Counted from the stretch's first letter, positions 26,847 to 36,211 are shown. The stretch: 54,774 nt of DNA from Bacteroidales bacterium UBA2287 (GCA_002345675.1 DDWL01000041.1:27452-82225); one strand, 5' to 3'. Notes: generated by a model not told the origin, from the sequence alone. Numbers and translations: made by a program.

Positions 26847-26979
26847 CCACGGGCTGGTTGCTGAGCCAGTCGAAGTAAAGCCCGTGGACTTATCGAAGGA
26901 AAAGACATGGCTTTAGCCAAACTTTTAAATCGTTTTTGGGCTAAAACCCAATATTTTTAGGAATAACTTACCACGGGCT
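26847..26979. repeat. Palindromic intergenic repeat cluster before the second GH3 gene
   Basis: CCACGGGCT (26847-26855) pairs with AGCCCGTGG (26879-26887) and encloses GGTTGCTGAGCCAGTCGAAG, a word common in Bacteroidota intergenic repeats. TGGCTTTAGCCA (26908-26919) forms a second small hairpin, and TGGGCTAAAACCCA follows near 26937. A further CCACGGGCT copy occurs at 26971-26979, just before the GH3 start. No gene is present in 26756-26983. Confidence 0.8.
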
Positions 26980-26983
26980 TTTT

Positions 26984-29278
26984 ATGAAAACTACTCACAT
27001 ACTATCACTTCTCCTTGTAATTTACATTCTTGCAGGTTGCAAATCCAATTACCCACTGAATTCCGATGCAAAGTACTTCGAAAAAGCTGATAGTTTATTG
27101 AGTTTACTTTCGCTAGAAGAAAAAGCAGGGCAAATGACTAATATTGGCCTTACCGCCCTAACCCAAGGTCCGTTTTGGAACAATGCCGACACGCTTCTGC
27201 TCGATTCGGCTAAAATGAGAGATTTACTCCTTAAATATAAAGTTGGTTCGATTCAAAACAAGGGAATATACCCTCCTTCAAAGGAAGAATGGCATAGAAT
27301 TGTAAAAACAATTCAGGAGTATGTACTTGCCAATTCCACCCATAAAATACCTATTCTGTTTGGTATCGATGGCGTTCATGGTGCAAACTATACTGCTGGG
27401 TCAACGCTGTTTCCACAGCAAATTGCCATTGCTGCAACTTGGAATCCTGAGTTTGCCCGAATTATGGGAGAGGTAACCGCTTACGAGCTTCGAGCATCGT
27501 CAATTCCTTGGAATTATGCACCCGTTCTCGACGTTAGTATGCAGCCACTTTGGGGACGCATTTTCGAAACCTTTGGCGAGGACACTTACATAAACAAAGT
27601 TATGGGCGCCGCTTTTATTGAGGGCTCTCAAGGCAATTCTCTGTCGAACCCAACAAGCGCTGCCGTGTGCCTAAAGCATTTTATTGGATACGGAACACCT
27701 TATAGCGGAAAGGATCGCTCTCCAGTTTTAATTCCCGAGCACTACCTAAGGCAGTACTATCTTGAACCATTTAGGGATGCAATTGAAAAGGGAGCCGTAA
27801 CGGTTATGCTAAACTCTGGCTCAATTAATGGTGTACCCGGACATATCGATGGGTATTTAATTAACAAAATACTAAAGGAAGAACTGAACCTAAAAGGCTT
27901 TGTAATTACCGATTGGGGAGATATTAGCCGATTGGTTGAGGTTCATAAAGTGGCAAAGGATACTCGCGAAGCCACAAAAATGGCTGTACTTGCTGGTGTC
28001 GATATGTGCATGGTTCCCTACGATGCTAGCTTTGCAACGGATATTGTTGACTTGGTAAACGCTGGCGAAGTTCCAATGAGCCGAATAGACGATGCTGTTC
28101 GAAGAATTCTTTACGTTAAATTTAAACTTGGGCTGTTTGCAAAAGCATTTCACAACCCCGAGGAGTACCCAAAATTCGGATCCGATGAGCTTGCCGAGTT
28201 GAGCAAACAGGCTGCAATTGAAGCAATTACATTACTGAAAAATAGCGACAACATATTGCCGCTGAGGCAAAAAGACGCAAAAATTCTTATTTGTGGCCCA
28301 GCAGCAAATTCGCTTACTTCGCTAAACGGCCCATGGAGCCGAACCTTTAAGGGCGACGATTCATCGTACGACGAAGTAGGAAAAAAGACATTTCTGCAAG
28401 CAATGCAAGGCGTTTACGGAGTTAAAAATGTACTTTTTGATTTGGGTACAAGCTTCGATGGTACCATTGAAAACAGCGAAAAACTTATTTCAAAGGCAAG
28501 GCATTCCGATATAATTTTTGTTTGCCTTGGCGAAAAACCAACAACCGAGAAGTTTTCCGACATTCACAATCTCAACTTGCCCCCTAACCAAATCGAACTG
28601 GTAAAGTTTCTCTCAAAAACCGGTAAACCAATTGTTTTGGTATTTCTTCAAGGTCGGCCCCGAATAGTGAGGGAAATTGAACCGCTTGCAAAGGCAATTC
28701 TTATGGCTTACTGGCCCGGTCACGAAGGTGGCTTGGCGCTGGCAAGTATCATAAGCGGCGAATCAAACCCAAGCGGAAAACTGCCTTTAACCTATCCTCG
28801 CTTTAGCAATACGCTGCACACATACCAGCATAAAGGAAGCGATAAGTTCGATGAAAACTTTGGAATGAATGGGTTTAATCCCCAGTGGGAGTTTGGGCAT
28901 GGGTTGAGCTACACCAATTTTCAATTCGACAGCATTACCATTTCAGCCGATACCGTGTATTCAAATCAGAAAATTACGGCTACAGTGCGAATAACAAATA
29001 CAGGAACTTACGCTGGTAAAGAAGTAGTTCAACTCTATTTGCGCGATTTGGTTGCCACTCTTACTCCCGACGACAAGAAGTTAATTGGTTTCGAAAAAAT
29101 TCAACTTAATGCAGGTGAAAATAAATCGGTAACTTTAACTGTAAACTATACGGATTTAATGTTTGTAGGGCTTAATAACAAATGGTTAGCCGAGGAGGGG
29201 GAATTTGAAATTCTGATTGGTGGCAACCCCAAAAGTATGCTCAGTAAAAAGTTTTACTACACTGGTAAAAAGAAATAA
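26984..29278 (+). CDS. GH3 beta-glucosidase lipoprotein (second copy)
   Basis: This 764-residue lipoprotein has lipobox ILAGC (Cys19) followed by KSNYPLN, so it is probably periplasmic. GH3 features are PLWGRIFETFGED, KHFIGYGTPYSGKDRSP and nucleophile Asp310 in GFVITDWGDISRL. The C-terminal domain has FVCLGEKPTTEKFSDIHNLN and EFGHGLSYTNFQFDSI, followed by a fibronectin III-like domain. It is only moderately similar to the GH3 protein at 21584-23827: the region before the nucleophile and the acid/base loop (TTEKFSD versus SGESHCL) differ. The two probably have different linkage or chain-length preferences. It is flanked on both sides by palindromic repeats. Confidence 0.93.
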   Translation: MKTTHILSLLLVIYILAGCKSNYPLNSDAKYFEKADSLLSLLSLEEKAGQMTNIGLTALTQGPFWNNADTLLLDSAKMRDLLLKYKVGSIQNKGIYPPSKEEWHRIVKTIQEYVLANSTHKIPILFGIDGVHGANYTAGSTLFPQQIAIAATWNPEFARIMGEVTAYELRASSIPWNYAPVLDVSMQPLWGRIFETFGEDTYINKVMGAAFIEGSQGNSLSNPTSAAVCLKHFIGYGTPYSGKDRSPVLIPEHYLRQYYLEPFRDAIEKGAVTVMLNSGSINGVPGHIDGYLINKILKEELNLKGFVITDWGDISRLVEVHKVAKDTREATKMAVLAGVDMCMVPYDASFATDIVDLVNAGEVPMSRIDDAVRRILYVKFKLGLFAKAFHNPEEYPKFGSDELAELSKQAAIEAITLLKNSDNILPLRQKDAKILICGPAANSLTSLNGPWSRTFKGDDSSYDEVGKKTFLQAMQGVYGVKNVLFDLGTSFDGTIENSEKLISKARHSDIIFVCLGEKPTTEKFSDIHNLNLPPNQIELVKFLSKTGKPIVLVFLQGRPRIVREIEPLAKAILMAYWPGHEGGLALASIISGESNPSGKLPLTYPRFSNTLHTYQHKGSDKFDENFGMNGFNPQWEFGHGLSYTNFQFDSITISADTVYSNQKITATVRITNTGTYAGKEVVQLYLRDLVATLTPDDKKLIGFEKIQLNAGENKSVTLTVNYTDLMFVGLNNKWLAEEGEFEILIGGNPKSMLSKKFYYTGKKK

Positions 29279-29328
29279 AAAAATGATAGACTGCATGTTG
29301 GAAATTCATTGCAAAACAATGCAAAATC

Positions 29329-29418
29329 AGGACTAAAGTCCTTTTAAGCCTTACGTTTATAACCCCAGACTTAAGTCTGGGGTTAATTGAACTACTGTTA
29401 ACACAGGGCTTTAGCCCT
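29329..29418. repeat. Three palindromes between the second GH3 gene and the phosphorylase gene
   Basis: AGGACT/AGTCCT with a 2-base centre lies at 29329-29342. A perfect 24-base palindrome lies at 29361-29384 (core CCCCAGACTTAAGTCTGGGG). AGGGCT/AGCCCT lies at 29405-29418. These GGACTAAAGTCC and GGGCTTTAGCCC words are typical of dispersed Bacteroidota intergenic repeats. They could also weaken read-through transcription. No gene is present in 29279-29476. Confidence 0.85.
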
Positions 29419-29476
29419 CAATTTTTTAAACGCATTTTTAAACTAAAGTATTATTCAACCATAAAAACTTTATCCT

Positions 29477-32400
29477 ATGCCTGCATTCAAACCCTACATA
29501 GCAAACCTGCCAATACATTTCGCCACAAAAGAGGTAAAAGGATTTCTTACCGAAGTTGATGGTGAATCGGTTTACTGTATTGAGAACTACAACCATATGG
29601 ATCCGTTCTTTATGAGCGTAGTTAGTAGCTCCGATTTGTGGATGTACATATCGAGCACTGGGTGCCTTACTGCAGGCAGGCAGAATTACAACAATGCGCT
29701 ATTCCCCTATTACACCGACGATAAAATTCACGAATCGGCCGAAATTACTGGACCTAAAACCATTATTCGAATTACCGAAGGCAATAGGCTGCTAGTTTGG
29801 GAGCCATTTTCGAACCTATACTGTGGCCTTTACGACATTAGTAGAAATTTATATAAAAACACGGCTGGCAATAAACTTATTTTCGAGGAAATTAATAACG
29901 ACCTAAAAATACGATTCAGCTACTGCTGGATGAGCAGCGAAAAATTAGGATGGATTCGATGGTGCAAAATTGAAAACCTATTGGACAGGCAAATTGAGTT
30001 GGACGTAACCGATGGTCTCCAAAATATTCTCCCCTACGGAATAACTCGCGACACTCAAAGTATGATGAGCACGCTTATGGACGCCTACAAGGTTGCTGAG
30101 TGGATTCCCGAAGCTAATTTAGCATTGTACCGAATGTCGTCAATTCCTGTCGACAGAGCCGAACCCAGCGAGGCTCTCCGTACCAACTGCATTTGGACAC
30201 ACGGGCTTAATGCCCAAACTATTCTGTTAAGTTCGAAACAAATAGGCAAAATAAGGTTTGGTGGCAAGGCCGAAACTGAAAAGAAAATATTTGGTCAAAA
30301 AACTTCGCTTTTCATTAACGATAAGTTTTCCCTTGCCCCAAACGAAAAAAGGGATTGGTACTTTGTTGCCGACCTAGCAAAGGATAGCTCAGAGGTTATT
30401 GCACTTCAAAACCTAATTTTACGCGAAACGGATATAAAATCCTTTATCGAAAGTTGCATAACCGAAAGCACAAATAAGTTAATTGGACTTGTTGCCCTTG
30501 CCGATGGAATTCAGCAAACTGGCGATAAACTAAACGATTGCAGGCACTTTGCTAACGTAATGTTCAACGTTATGCGGGGTGGAATTTTCGAAAATAGTTA
30601 TAGTATCGATGTAGCCGATTTCCTAAAGCACCTCGAGCAATCGAATAAATCAATTTTTAAGTCCTTTGAGAACAAATATTTAAATGTAATTTACCCTACT
30701 AAAATTGAAGATTTGCTAAGCATTGCTAAAAGTTGCAACAGTAACCATTTGCTTAGGTTAACCCTCGAGTACTTACCTCTTAGCTTTAGTCGCCGTCACG
30801 GCGATCCAAGTCGTCCTTGGAATTTTTTCGATATCAATATAAAAAACCCCGATGGCAGTTCATCGCTTAATTACCAAGGTAACTGGCGCGATATTTTTCA
30901 GAACTGGGAGGCTTTAGGATTTTCATTCCCCGAGTTTTTACCGGGTATGATTTGCCGATTTCTAAACGCATCAACTGCCGACGGATACAATCCATACCGA
31001 ATTACCCGCGAAGGTTTCGATTGGGAAGCTCCGGAACCCGAAAACCCCTGGGCTTACATTGGCTACTGGGGCGACCACCAAATTGTGTACCTCCTAAAAC
31101 TATTGGAACTTTACGAGAAATTTCACCCCGGTCAACTTTTCCAAAAGTTCAGTAGGCCAACTTTTGTTTATGCCAATGTGCCGTACCGCATAAAAAGCTA
31201 CACTAAAATTCTCGAAAACCCTCAAAACACGATAATATTTGATAGAGAGCTGCACGAGAAGCTTATACATAAAAGTATTGATTTGGGTGCCGATGGCAAA
31301 CTTGTATCGCTTGCTAATAATCAAATCCTTGGGGTCTCCTTTACCGAAAAAATTCTTGTTAGTTTACTCACCAAACTCAGCAATTTTGTGCCCGACGCGG
31401 GTATTTGGCTTAACACGCAGCGTCCCGAGTGGAACGACGCCAACAATGCACTTGTGGGCAACGGCGCTTCAATGGTTACGCTTTACCATCTTCGTCGTTT
31501 CATTAAGTTTTTCCTAAAAATTGTTGCAACCAACCCTAGCCCTTATTACGAAATATCGACCGAGGTGCATACGTTTTTTAATGGTATATCAACAACTCTA
31601 AAGCAACAATCGCCCAACTTGCATTTGGGATTTAACGATACCAACCGAAAAGCGATTGTTGATAAACTAGGAAAATCGGGTTGCGATTACCGAGCAAACG
31701 TATACGAAGGATTTAGTGGCAATACAAGTAAAGTAACCAAGGAAGAATTACTCGATTTCTATGGGTTAGTGCTAGTGTATATCGACCAAAGTATTGCTGC
31801 CAACAAGCGCGACGACGGGCTTTATCAATCGTACAACTTATTAGAATTTTCGAACAATTCCATAAAAGTTCAAAATCTTCAGCTAATGCTCGAGGGGCAA
31901 GCGGCCATACTAAGTAGCGGTTTCCTAAGTATTACCGAAACCAGTAATTTACTACAGGCTTTGTTCCAAAGCAATTTATGGCGAGAAGACCAGCAAAGCT
32001 TTTTGCTTTACCCCTTTGTTGAATTGCCTAACTTTCTCGAAAAGAACCTAATTGCCGCTGACTTAGTTAAGGAATCGTTACTTCTTCAAAAACTACTATC
32101 CATAGGTAATACCCAAATAGTTAAGCAGGACGAAAACGGTAATTACCATTTTAATTCAAAATTTAAAAATGTTGAGATATTAAAAGATTCCCTTCGGCAA
32201 CTCCCTGCTGAAATCGACCAAAAACTTATCGAAACCGAAACCTCTCTAGTTTGTAGCATTTACGAAACGGTATTCCAACATCGATATTTTACTGGTCGCT
32301 CTGGTTCGTTTTACAAGTACGAAGGCCTTGGGTCGATTTATTGGCACTTAGTTTCCAAATTGCTTCTCAACTTGGGCGAAACCATTATGGAGTTTTCCAA

Positions 32401-32869
32401 CTACGGTAGTAACAGTAAAGATTTAAAGCAGCTAGTTGACTATTACTACAGGGTAAAGGCTGGAATTGGAGTTCATAATAACCCCAAGAATTATGGTGCA
32501 TTTCCAACCGACCCATACTCACATACACCATCAATGATGGGTGCACAGCAACCTGGTATGACTGGTCAGGTTAAGGAGGATATTCTTAGTCGTTTCAATG
32601 AGTTAGGGTTACTTGTGGCTAATGGTGAAATATTTGTTTCGCCAATTTTGCGTACTTGTGAAGATTTTATCGATAAACATGAGTTGAACTTTACGTATTG
32701 CAGCACTCCATTCACATACAGAAACGGTAATTCTAAATCAATTGAAATTTTCTGGAATGATGAGAATACAAAGTCTACGGTAATAAATTGCCACACAATT
32801 CCAGAAAGCATATCGAAATATATTTTTACACGGGAAGCAAAAATTGCAAGAGTAGTTGTTCATATATAG
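29477..32869 (+). CDS. Cytoplasmic glycoside phosphorylase of the GH94/GH149/GH161 type, likely acting on beta-1,3-gluco-oligosaccharides
   Basis: This 1130-residue protein has no signal peptide. The N-terminal 320 residues form the beta-sandwich of GH94-like phosphorylases (CIENYNHMDPFFMSVVSSSD, WIRWCKIENLLDRQIELDV). The (alpha/alpha)6 barrel follows, with NYQGNWRDIFQNWEALG, PENPWAYIGYWGDHQIVYLL and RPEWNDANNALVGNG, where Asp654 aligns with the acid catalyst of GH94 DWND motifs. Late segments include YGAFPTDPYSHTPSMMGAQQ and GMTGQVKEDILSRF. GH94 cellobiose phosphorylases have about 800 residues. The extra length matches GH149 and GH161 beta-1,3-glucan phosphorylases, and the laminarin-type locus agrees. 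It would convert imported oligosaccharides plus phosphate into glucose 1-phosphate. GH161 is my first guess among the three. Confidence 0.78.
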   Translation: MPAFKPYIANLPIHFATKEVKGFLTEVDGESVYCIENYNHMDPFFMSVVSSSDLWMYISSTGCLTAGRQNYNNALFPYYTDDKIHESAEITGPKTIIRITEGNRLLVWEPFSNLYCGLYDISRNLYKNTAGNKLIFEEINNDLKIRFSYCWMSSEKLGWIRWCKIENLLDRQIELDVTDGLQNILPYGITRDTQSMMSTLMDAYKVAEWIPEANLALYRMSSIPVDRAEPSEALRTNCIWTHGLNAQTILLSSKQIGKIRFGGKAETEKKIFGQKTSLFINDKFSLAPNEKRDWYFVADLAKDSSEVIALQNLILRETDIKSFIESCITESTNKLIGLVALADGIQQTGDKLNDCRHFANVMFNVMRGGIFENSYSIDVADFLKHLEQSNKSIFKSFENKYLNVIYPTKIEDLLSIAKSCNSNHLLRLTLEYLPLSFSRRHGDPSRPWNFFDINIKNPDGSSSLNYQGNWRDIFQNWEALGFSFPEFLPGMICRFLNASTADGYNPYRITREGFDWEAPEPENPWAYIGYWGDHQIVYLLKLLELYEKFHPGQLFQKFSRPTFVYANVPYRIKSYTKILENPQNTIIFDRELHEKLIHKSIDLGADGKLVSLANNQILGVSFTEKILVSLLTKLSNFVPDAGIWLNTQRPEWNDANNALVGNGASMVTLYHLRRFIKFFLKIVATNPSPYYEISTEVHTFFNGISTTLKQQSPNLHLGFNDTNRKAIVDKLGKSGCDYRANVYEGFSGNTSKVTKEELLDFYGLVLVYIDQSIAANKRDDGLYQSYNLLEFSNNSIKVQNLQLMLEGQAAILSSGFLSITETSNLLQALFQSNLWREDQQSFLLYPFVELPNFLEKNLIAADLVKESLLLQKLLSIGNTQIVKQDENGNYHFNSKFKNVEILKDSLRQLPAEIDQKLIETETSLVCSIYETVFQHRYFTGRSGSFYKYEGLGSIYWHLVSKLLLNLGETIMEFSNYGSNSKDLKQLVDYYYRVKAGIGVHNNPKNYGAFPTDPYSHTPSMMGAQQPGMTGQVKEDILSRFNELGLLVANGEIFVSPILRTCEDFIDKHELNFTYCSTPFTYRNGNSKSIEIFWNDENTKSTVINCHTIPESISKYIFTREAKIARVVVHI

Positions 32870-32948
32870 ACCGTGTTATAACGAATAGTTCTTTTAAAAC
32901 AAAAAGGTATTATTAGTGAATTTAACTATTAACTTTTAACACACCGCT

Positions 32949-34589
32949 ATGACTAGTTTCCATACAATCGACTACATTATCTTCATAGCCTATGCCCTTC
33001 TAATCTTATCTGTTGGCCTTTGGGTTTCGCGAAGTAAAAAGGGTGAAAAGAAAAGCGCAGAGGATTACTTTCTGGCTGGAAAAAGTTTGCCCTTTTGGGC
33101 AATTGGAGCTTCGCTCATAGCGGCCAACATTTCGGCCGAGCAGTTTATAGGAATGCCGGGTTCGGGCTTTGCCATTGGGCTTGCCATTGCTAGCTACGAA
33201 TGGATGGCTGCACTTACGCTCATTGTTGTTGCAAAATTCTTTCTGCCAATTTTTATTAAGCAAGGACTATACACTATACCTCAATTTATCGAAAAGCGAT
33301 TTAATACCAACCTAAAAACTATCCTCGCCGTTTTCTGGATAACACTTTTCATCTTCGTTAACCTAACATCGGTTCTATTTCTGGGAGCAAAAGCACTTGA
33401 TACAATACTAGGTACAGGCGATGGCTCAACAACAATGTATTTTATGCTTGGACTGGCATGCTTTGCTGCAGCCTACTCCGTTTGGGGTGGCCTATCGGCT
33501 GTGGCTTGGACCGATGTAATTCAAGTGGTTCTTCTTGTTCTAGGTGGATTTATTACAACCATTATTGCTCTCAATAATGTAACTCCTGAGGGTGGCGTTT
33601 TTTCTGGATTAGACCATATATACACAGTTGCAGGCGATAAATTTCATATGATACTTAAGCGCGACAACCCTGAGTTTATGAATTTACCAGGCATTGGGGT
33701 GCTAATTGGAGGAATGTGGGTTGCCAATATTTACTACTGGGGATTTAATCAGTATATAATTCAACGAGCGCTGGCAGCCAAATCGTTACGCGAAGCGCAA
33801 AAAGGACTTGCATTTGCTGCGTTCATAAAACTGTTACTTCCAATTTTTGTGGTTATCCCAGGTATTATTGCGTTTGTAATGTTTACCCAACCCGAGGGTA
33901 CTGCCATAATCGATGGTGTTAAAACTGACTTTCTACTCCCCAGCGGTTCAGTAAACTACGATATTTCGTACCCTTGGCTCATTAAATCGTTTATCCCAAT
34001 TGGTATTAAGGGTTTAGTAGTTGCTGCACTATCGGCAGCCATAGTTTCGTCACTAGCGTCAATGCTCAACTCAACAGCCACAATTTTCACAATGGATATA
34101 TATAAACCGTACATTTCAAAAAGAATCGATGGTTCCAATCTTGTTCCTGTGGGTCGCATTGCTGTATTGGCTGCCCTAATTATTGCGGTACTAGTTGCGC
34201 CTGCACTTAGTACAATGCCCCAAATGTTTCAGTACATTCAGGAATTTACCGGATTAGTTAGTCCCGGTGTTTTGGCTGTATTCGTAATGGGTTTATTCTG
34301 GAAAAAAACCAATAGCAAAGGTGCTATTATTGGGGTAATTTCATCAATTCCAGTGGCATTAATGCTGAAATTTCTTCCCATCGAAATGCCTTTTCTCGAC
34401 CAAATGCTTTACACTTGCCTTATTACTATTGTTATTATTGTTATGGTAAGCCTTTTAACGGCTAAGTACGACGAAGATCCTAAGGCTATTCCTCTACCTA
34501 AAGAAACCTTTATTACGGGTAAAAACTTTAACATTGCTGCTTATGCAATAATGATAATTCTAGTAGTACTCTACACAATATTCTGGTAG
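32949..34589 (+). CDS. Sodium:solute symporter (SSS/SGLT family)
   Basis: This 546-residue inner-membrane protein has about 13-14 helices. SSS features are DYFLAGKSLPFWAIGASLIAAN, ISAEQFIGMPGSGF, YTIPQFIEKRFN, VWGGLSAVAWTDVIQVVLLV and the late region SLASMLNSTATIFTMDIYKP. The last of these is typical of sugar-transporting SGLT-type members in Bacteroidota loci. It probably imports glucose or a short beta-gluco-oligosaccharide with sodium, supplying the phosphorylase encoded 79 bases upstream. The exact solute is not visible in the sequence. It is the last gene of the plus-strand locus, followed by a bidirectional terminator. Confidence 0.92.
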   Translation: MTSFHTIDYIIFIAYALLILSVGLWVSRSKKGEKKSAEDYFLAGKSLPFWAIGASLIAANISAEQFIGMPGSGFAIGLAIASYEWMAALTLIVVAKFFLPIFIKQGLYTIPQFIEKRFNTNLKTILAVFWITLFIFVNLTSVLFLGAKALDTILGTGDGSTTMYFMLGLACFAAAYSVWGGLSAVAWTDVIQVVLLVLGGFITTIIALNNVTPEGGVFSGLDHIYTVAGDKFHMILKRDNPEFMNLPGIGVLIGGMWVANIYYWGFNQYIIQRALAAKSLREAQKGLAFAAFIKLLLPIFVVIPGIIAFVMFTQPEGTAIIDGVKTDFLLPSGSVNYDISYPWLIKSFIPIGIKGLVVAALSAAIVSSLASMLNSTATIFTMDIYKPYISKRIDGSNLVPVGRIAVLAALIIAVLVAPALSTMPQMFQYIQEFTGLVSPGVLAVFVMGLFWKKTNSKGAIIGVISSIPVALMLKFLPIEMPFLDQMLYTCLITIVIIVMVSLLTAKYDEDPKAIPLPKETFITGKNFNIAAYAIMIILVVLYTIFW

Positions 34590-34663
34590 CGTAAATGGTT
34601 AGTCCAACAGTAAAGAAGCGCTAATAATAAGTAACGATGAAATTAAGGCACACTGCTTAACAC

Positions 34664-34694
34664 AAAAAACCAGCAATTTCTCGCTGGTTTTTTT
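34664..34694. terminator. Bidirectional terminator between the symporter gene and mscL
   Basis: CCAGC (34670-34674) pairs with GCTGG (34683-34687), with an A-run before and a T-run after. It serves the convergent plus-strand glucan locus and minus-strand mscL. The 18-base stem-loop is the reverse complement of the stem-loop in the terminator at 10361-10392. Confidence 0.9.
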
Positions 34695-34700
34695 GAATTG

Positions 34701-35105
34701 TTACTTCTTCAATAAATCCCTAATTTCGGTTAATAGTTCCTCTTGCTTTGTTGGTGCAGGCGGAACTGCTGGTGCTGGAGCTGCTTCCTGCTTACGCTTT
34801 GCGGCATTCATTGCCTTAATTACCATAAAAATGGCAAAGGCAACAATTATAAAATCGAAGGTAACCTGAAGAAAATTGCCATAGTTTAACGATACTGCAG
34901 GATTAGTTTCGGTTGCCGCTTTCATCACTATTTTTAAATCTTTAAAGTTCACACCACCAATCAACAGACCAAGAGGAGGCATAATAATATCGTTAACAAT
35001 CGACGAAACAATTTTACCAAAAGCTGCACCAATAATAATACCCACTGCCATATCGGTTACATTACCCTTCATGGCAAAGGCTTTAAATTCTGCTACTATT
35101 TTCAT
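34701..35105 (-). CDS. mscL: Large-conductance mechanosensitive channel MscL
   Basis: This 134-residue inner-membrane protein opens under high membrane tension to release solutes during hypo-osmotic shock. The N-terminal amphipathic helix and first membrane helix read FAMKGNVTDMAVGIIIGAAF, followed by GKIVSSIVNDIIMPPLG, the family signature. The second membrane helix is around VTFDFIIVAFAIFMVIKA. The cytoplasmic C-terminal part is Ala/Pro-rich (APAPAVPPAPT) and ends in a short helix (EELLTEIRDLLKK). The length is normal. The gene lies 17 bases downstream of the DUF3078 gene on the same strand, so the two may be cotranscribed. Confidence 0.95.
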   Translation of the reverse strand: MKIVAEFKAFAMKGNVTDMAVGIIIGAAFGKIVSSIVNDIIMPPLGLLIGGVNFKDLKIVMKAATETNPAVSLNYGNFLQVTFDFIIVAFAIFMVIKAMNAAKRKQEAAPAPAVPPAPTKQEELLTEIRDLLKK

Positions 35106-35122
35106 ATTCGCAAGTTTTTTAT

Positions 35123-36067
35123 TTAGAATTTAAACGACAAGCCTACTCCAAAAATCTCTTTAAACTGAATTCTTGGTGCCTTTGTTACCACCCCGTTTTC
35201 TTCCTTTGCTATGTCAATCTTATCATCGTAAATAAGGTGAGTATTAAGGTTTACATTTATGTACTTATTCACCTTAAACGCCAGTTGAGTTTCCCAGTTA
35301 ACAACCACATTTTGTGGGTCTTTCATGTAGTTCGAAAATAGGTCGACCTTAGTGGTAAACGAAACGTTCTTTAAAAACTCATTTTTAAAATCATTTTTCG
35401 AAAAAATCATTCGAACATACCCCCCAAACTCACTGTTTGAACTTTTACCCGGCTCAACGCCAAATGCTCCAGCATTTGAAAGTGCGGTATCGGCAACAAA
35501 GGTTAATTTACCTGTAAGTGGTGCGGCAAACATACTTAAGTAAGCCGTAGGCTTGAAGTCCATACCAAATGCAACAACAACGTAGGCGGGCGCAAAGGCA
35601 TCCGAAATCTTTGTTTTCGAACCATCGGCAAGGTAGTTGTAACCCGGTGTCATTTGCGACTTAAAGTTAAAAAGTCCTGCGTAGTAAAGGTTTTTAACCG
35701 CTTCGCGACCAAACTTCGAAAGCAAGTCAACCTTATCGTCGGTCTTTTTAAAAACTAAATCTTCGCCCTGACTAAGTAGCCCATAGCCTACATCCAACGA
35801 GTTATCCCAAGCTATCTTCCCCTTTTTATAGTTGGCAAAAACGCTAAATATTCCGTTTACAGCAAACGATTTCTCGCCACCTGCAGCCCAGTTAACAAGT
35901 GCAGTTTGAGCTAAATTAAATCCTACAACGCCTCCAGTTTTCCAACCCGGAATGGTGTCAACTTTTTGGGTTTTTAGCTTCGCCTCGGCATCGGTTACCT
36001 GGCTATAAATGGGCTTAATAATAAGCATTGTAAACAATACAGCTAGCGAAATAACTTTTGTTTTCAT
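35123..36067 (-). CDS. DUF3078 family protein, predicted outer-membrane beta-barrel
   Basis: This 314-residue protein has a signal peptide ending near IYSQ (residue 23). The mature part opens with a conserved-type GWKTGGVVGFNLAQTALVNWAAGGEKSFAVNG region and continues as alternating hydrophobic strands (IAWDNSLDVGYGLL, YVRMIFSKNDFKNEF, KYINVNLNTHLIYDDKID). It finishes with FKEIFGVGLSFKF, whose terminal aromatic is typical of outer-membrane barrels. This matches DUF3078, a Bacteroidota family of unknown function. It may be cotranscribed with mscL. A terminator upstream separates it from the surface-protein genes. Confidence 0.82.
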   Translation of the reverse strand: MKTKVISLAVLFTMLIIKPIYSQVTDAEAKLKTQKVDTIPGWKTGGVVGFNLAQTALVNWAAGGEKSFAVNGIFSVFANYKKGKIAWDNSLDVGYGLLSQGEDLVFKKTDDKVDLLSKFGREAVKNLYYAGLFNFKSQMTPGYNYLADGSKTKISDAFAPAYVVVAFGMDFKPTAYLSMFAAPLTGKLTFVADTALSNAGAFGVEPGKSSNSEFGGYVRMIFSKNDFKNEFLKNVSFTTKVDLFSNYMKDPQNVVVNWETQLAFKVNKYINVNLNTHLIYDDKIDIAKEENGVVTKAPRIQFKEIFGVGLSFKF

Positions 36068-36154
36068 AGTTTATGAGTTTAATTTTATAATTCACTAAAA
36101 TAGGATTAAAGGTATAATAACTTATTTAATTAGGAATTGTTTACTTTTCTTAAA

Positions 36155-36192
36155 TAAAAAAAGCCTAGAGTACGATTACCCTAGGCTTTTTT
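36155..36192 (-). terminator. Terminator after the InlB-repeat protein gene
   Basis: AAGCCTAG (36161-36168) pairs with CTAGGCTT (36181-36188) around a 12-base loop. On the minus strand the stem is followed by a run of seven T, 20 bases after the stop codon of the InlB-repeat gene. Confidence 0.9.
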
Positions 36193-36211
36193 AAAAGTAA
36201 ATAGTAGAACC

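Noticed and set aside
26847..26887. Terminator for the clan-A lipoprotein gene
   Set aside because: The CCACGGGCT hairpin has a long loop and no T-run on either strand. It fits a dispersed repeat better.
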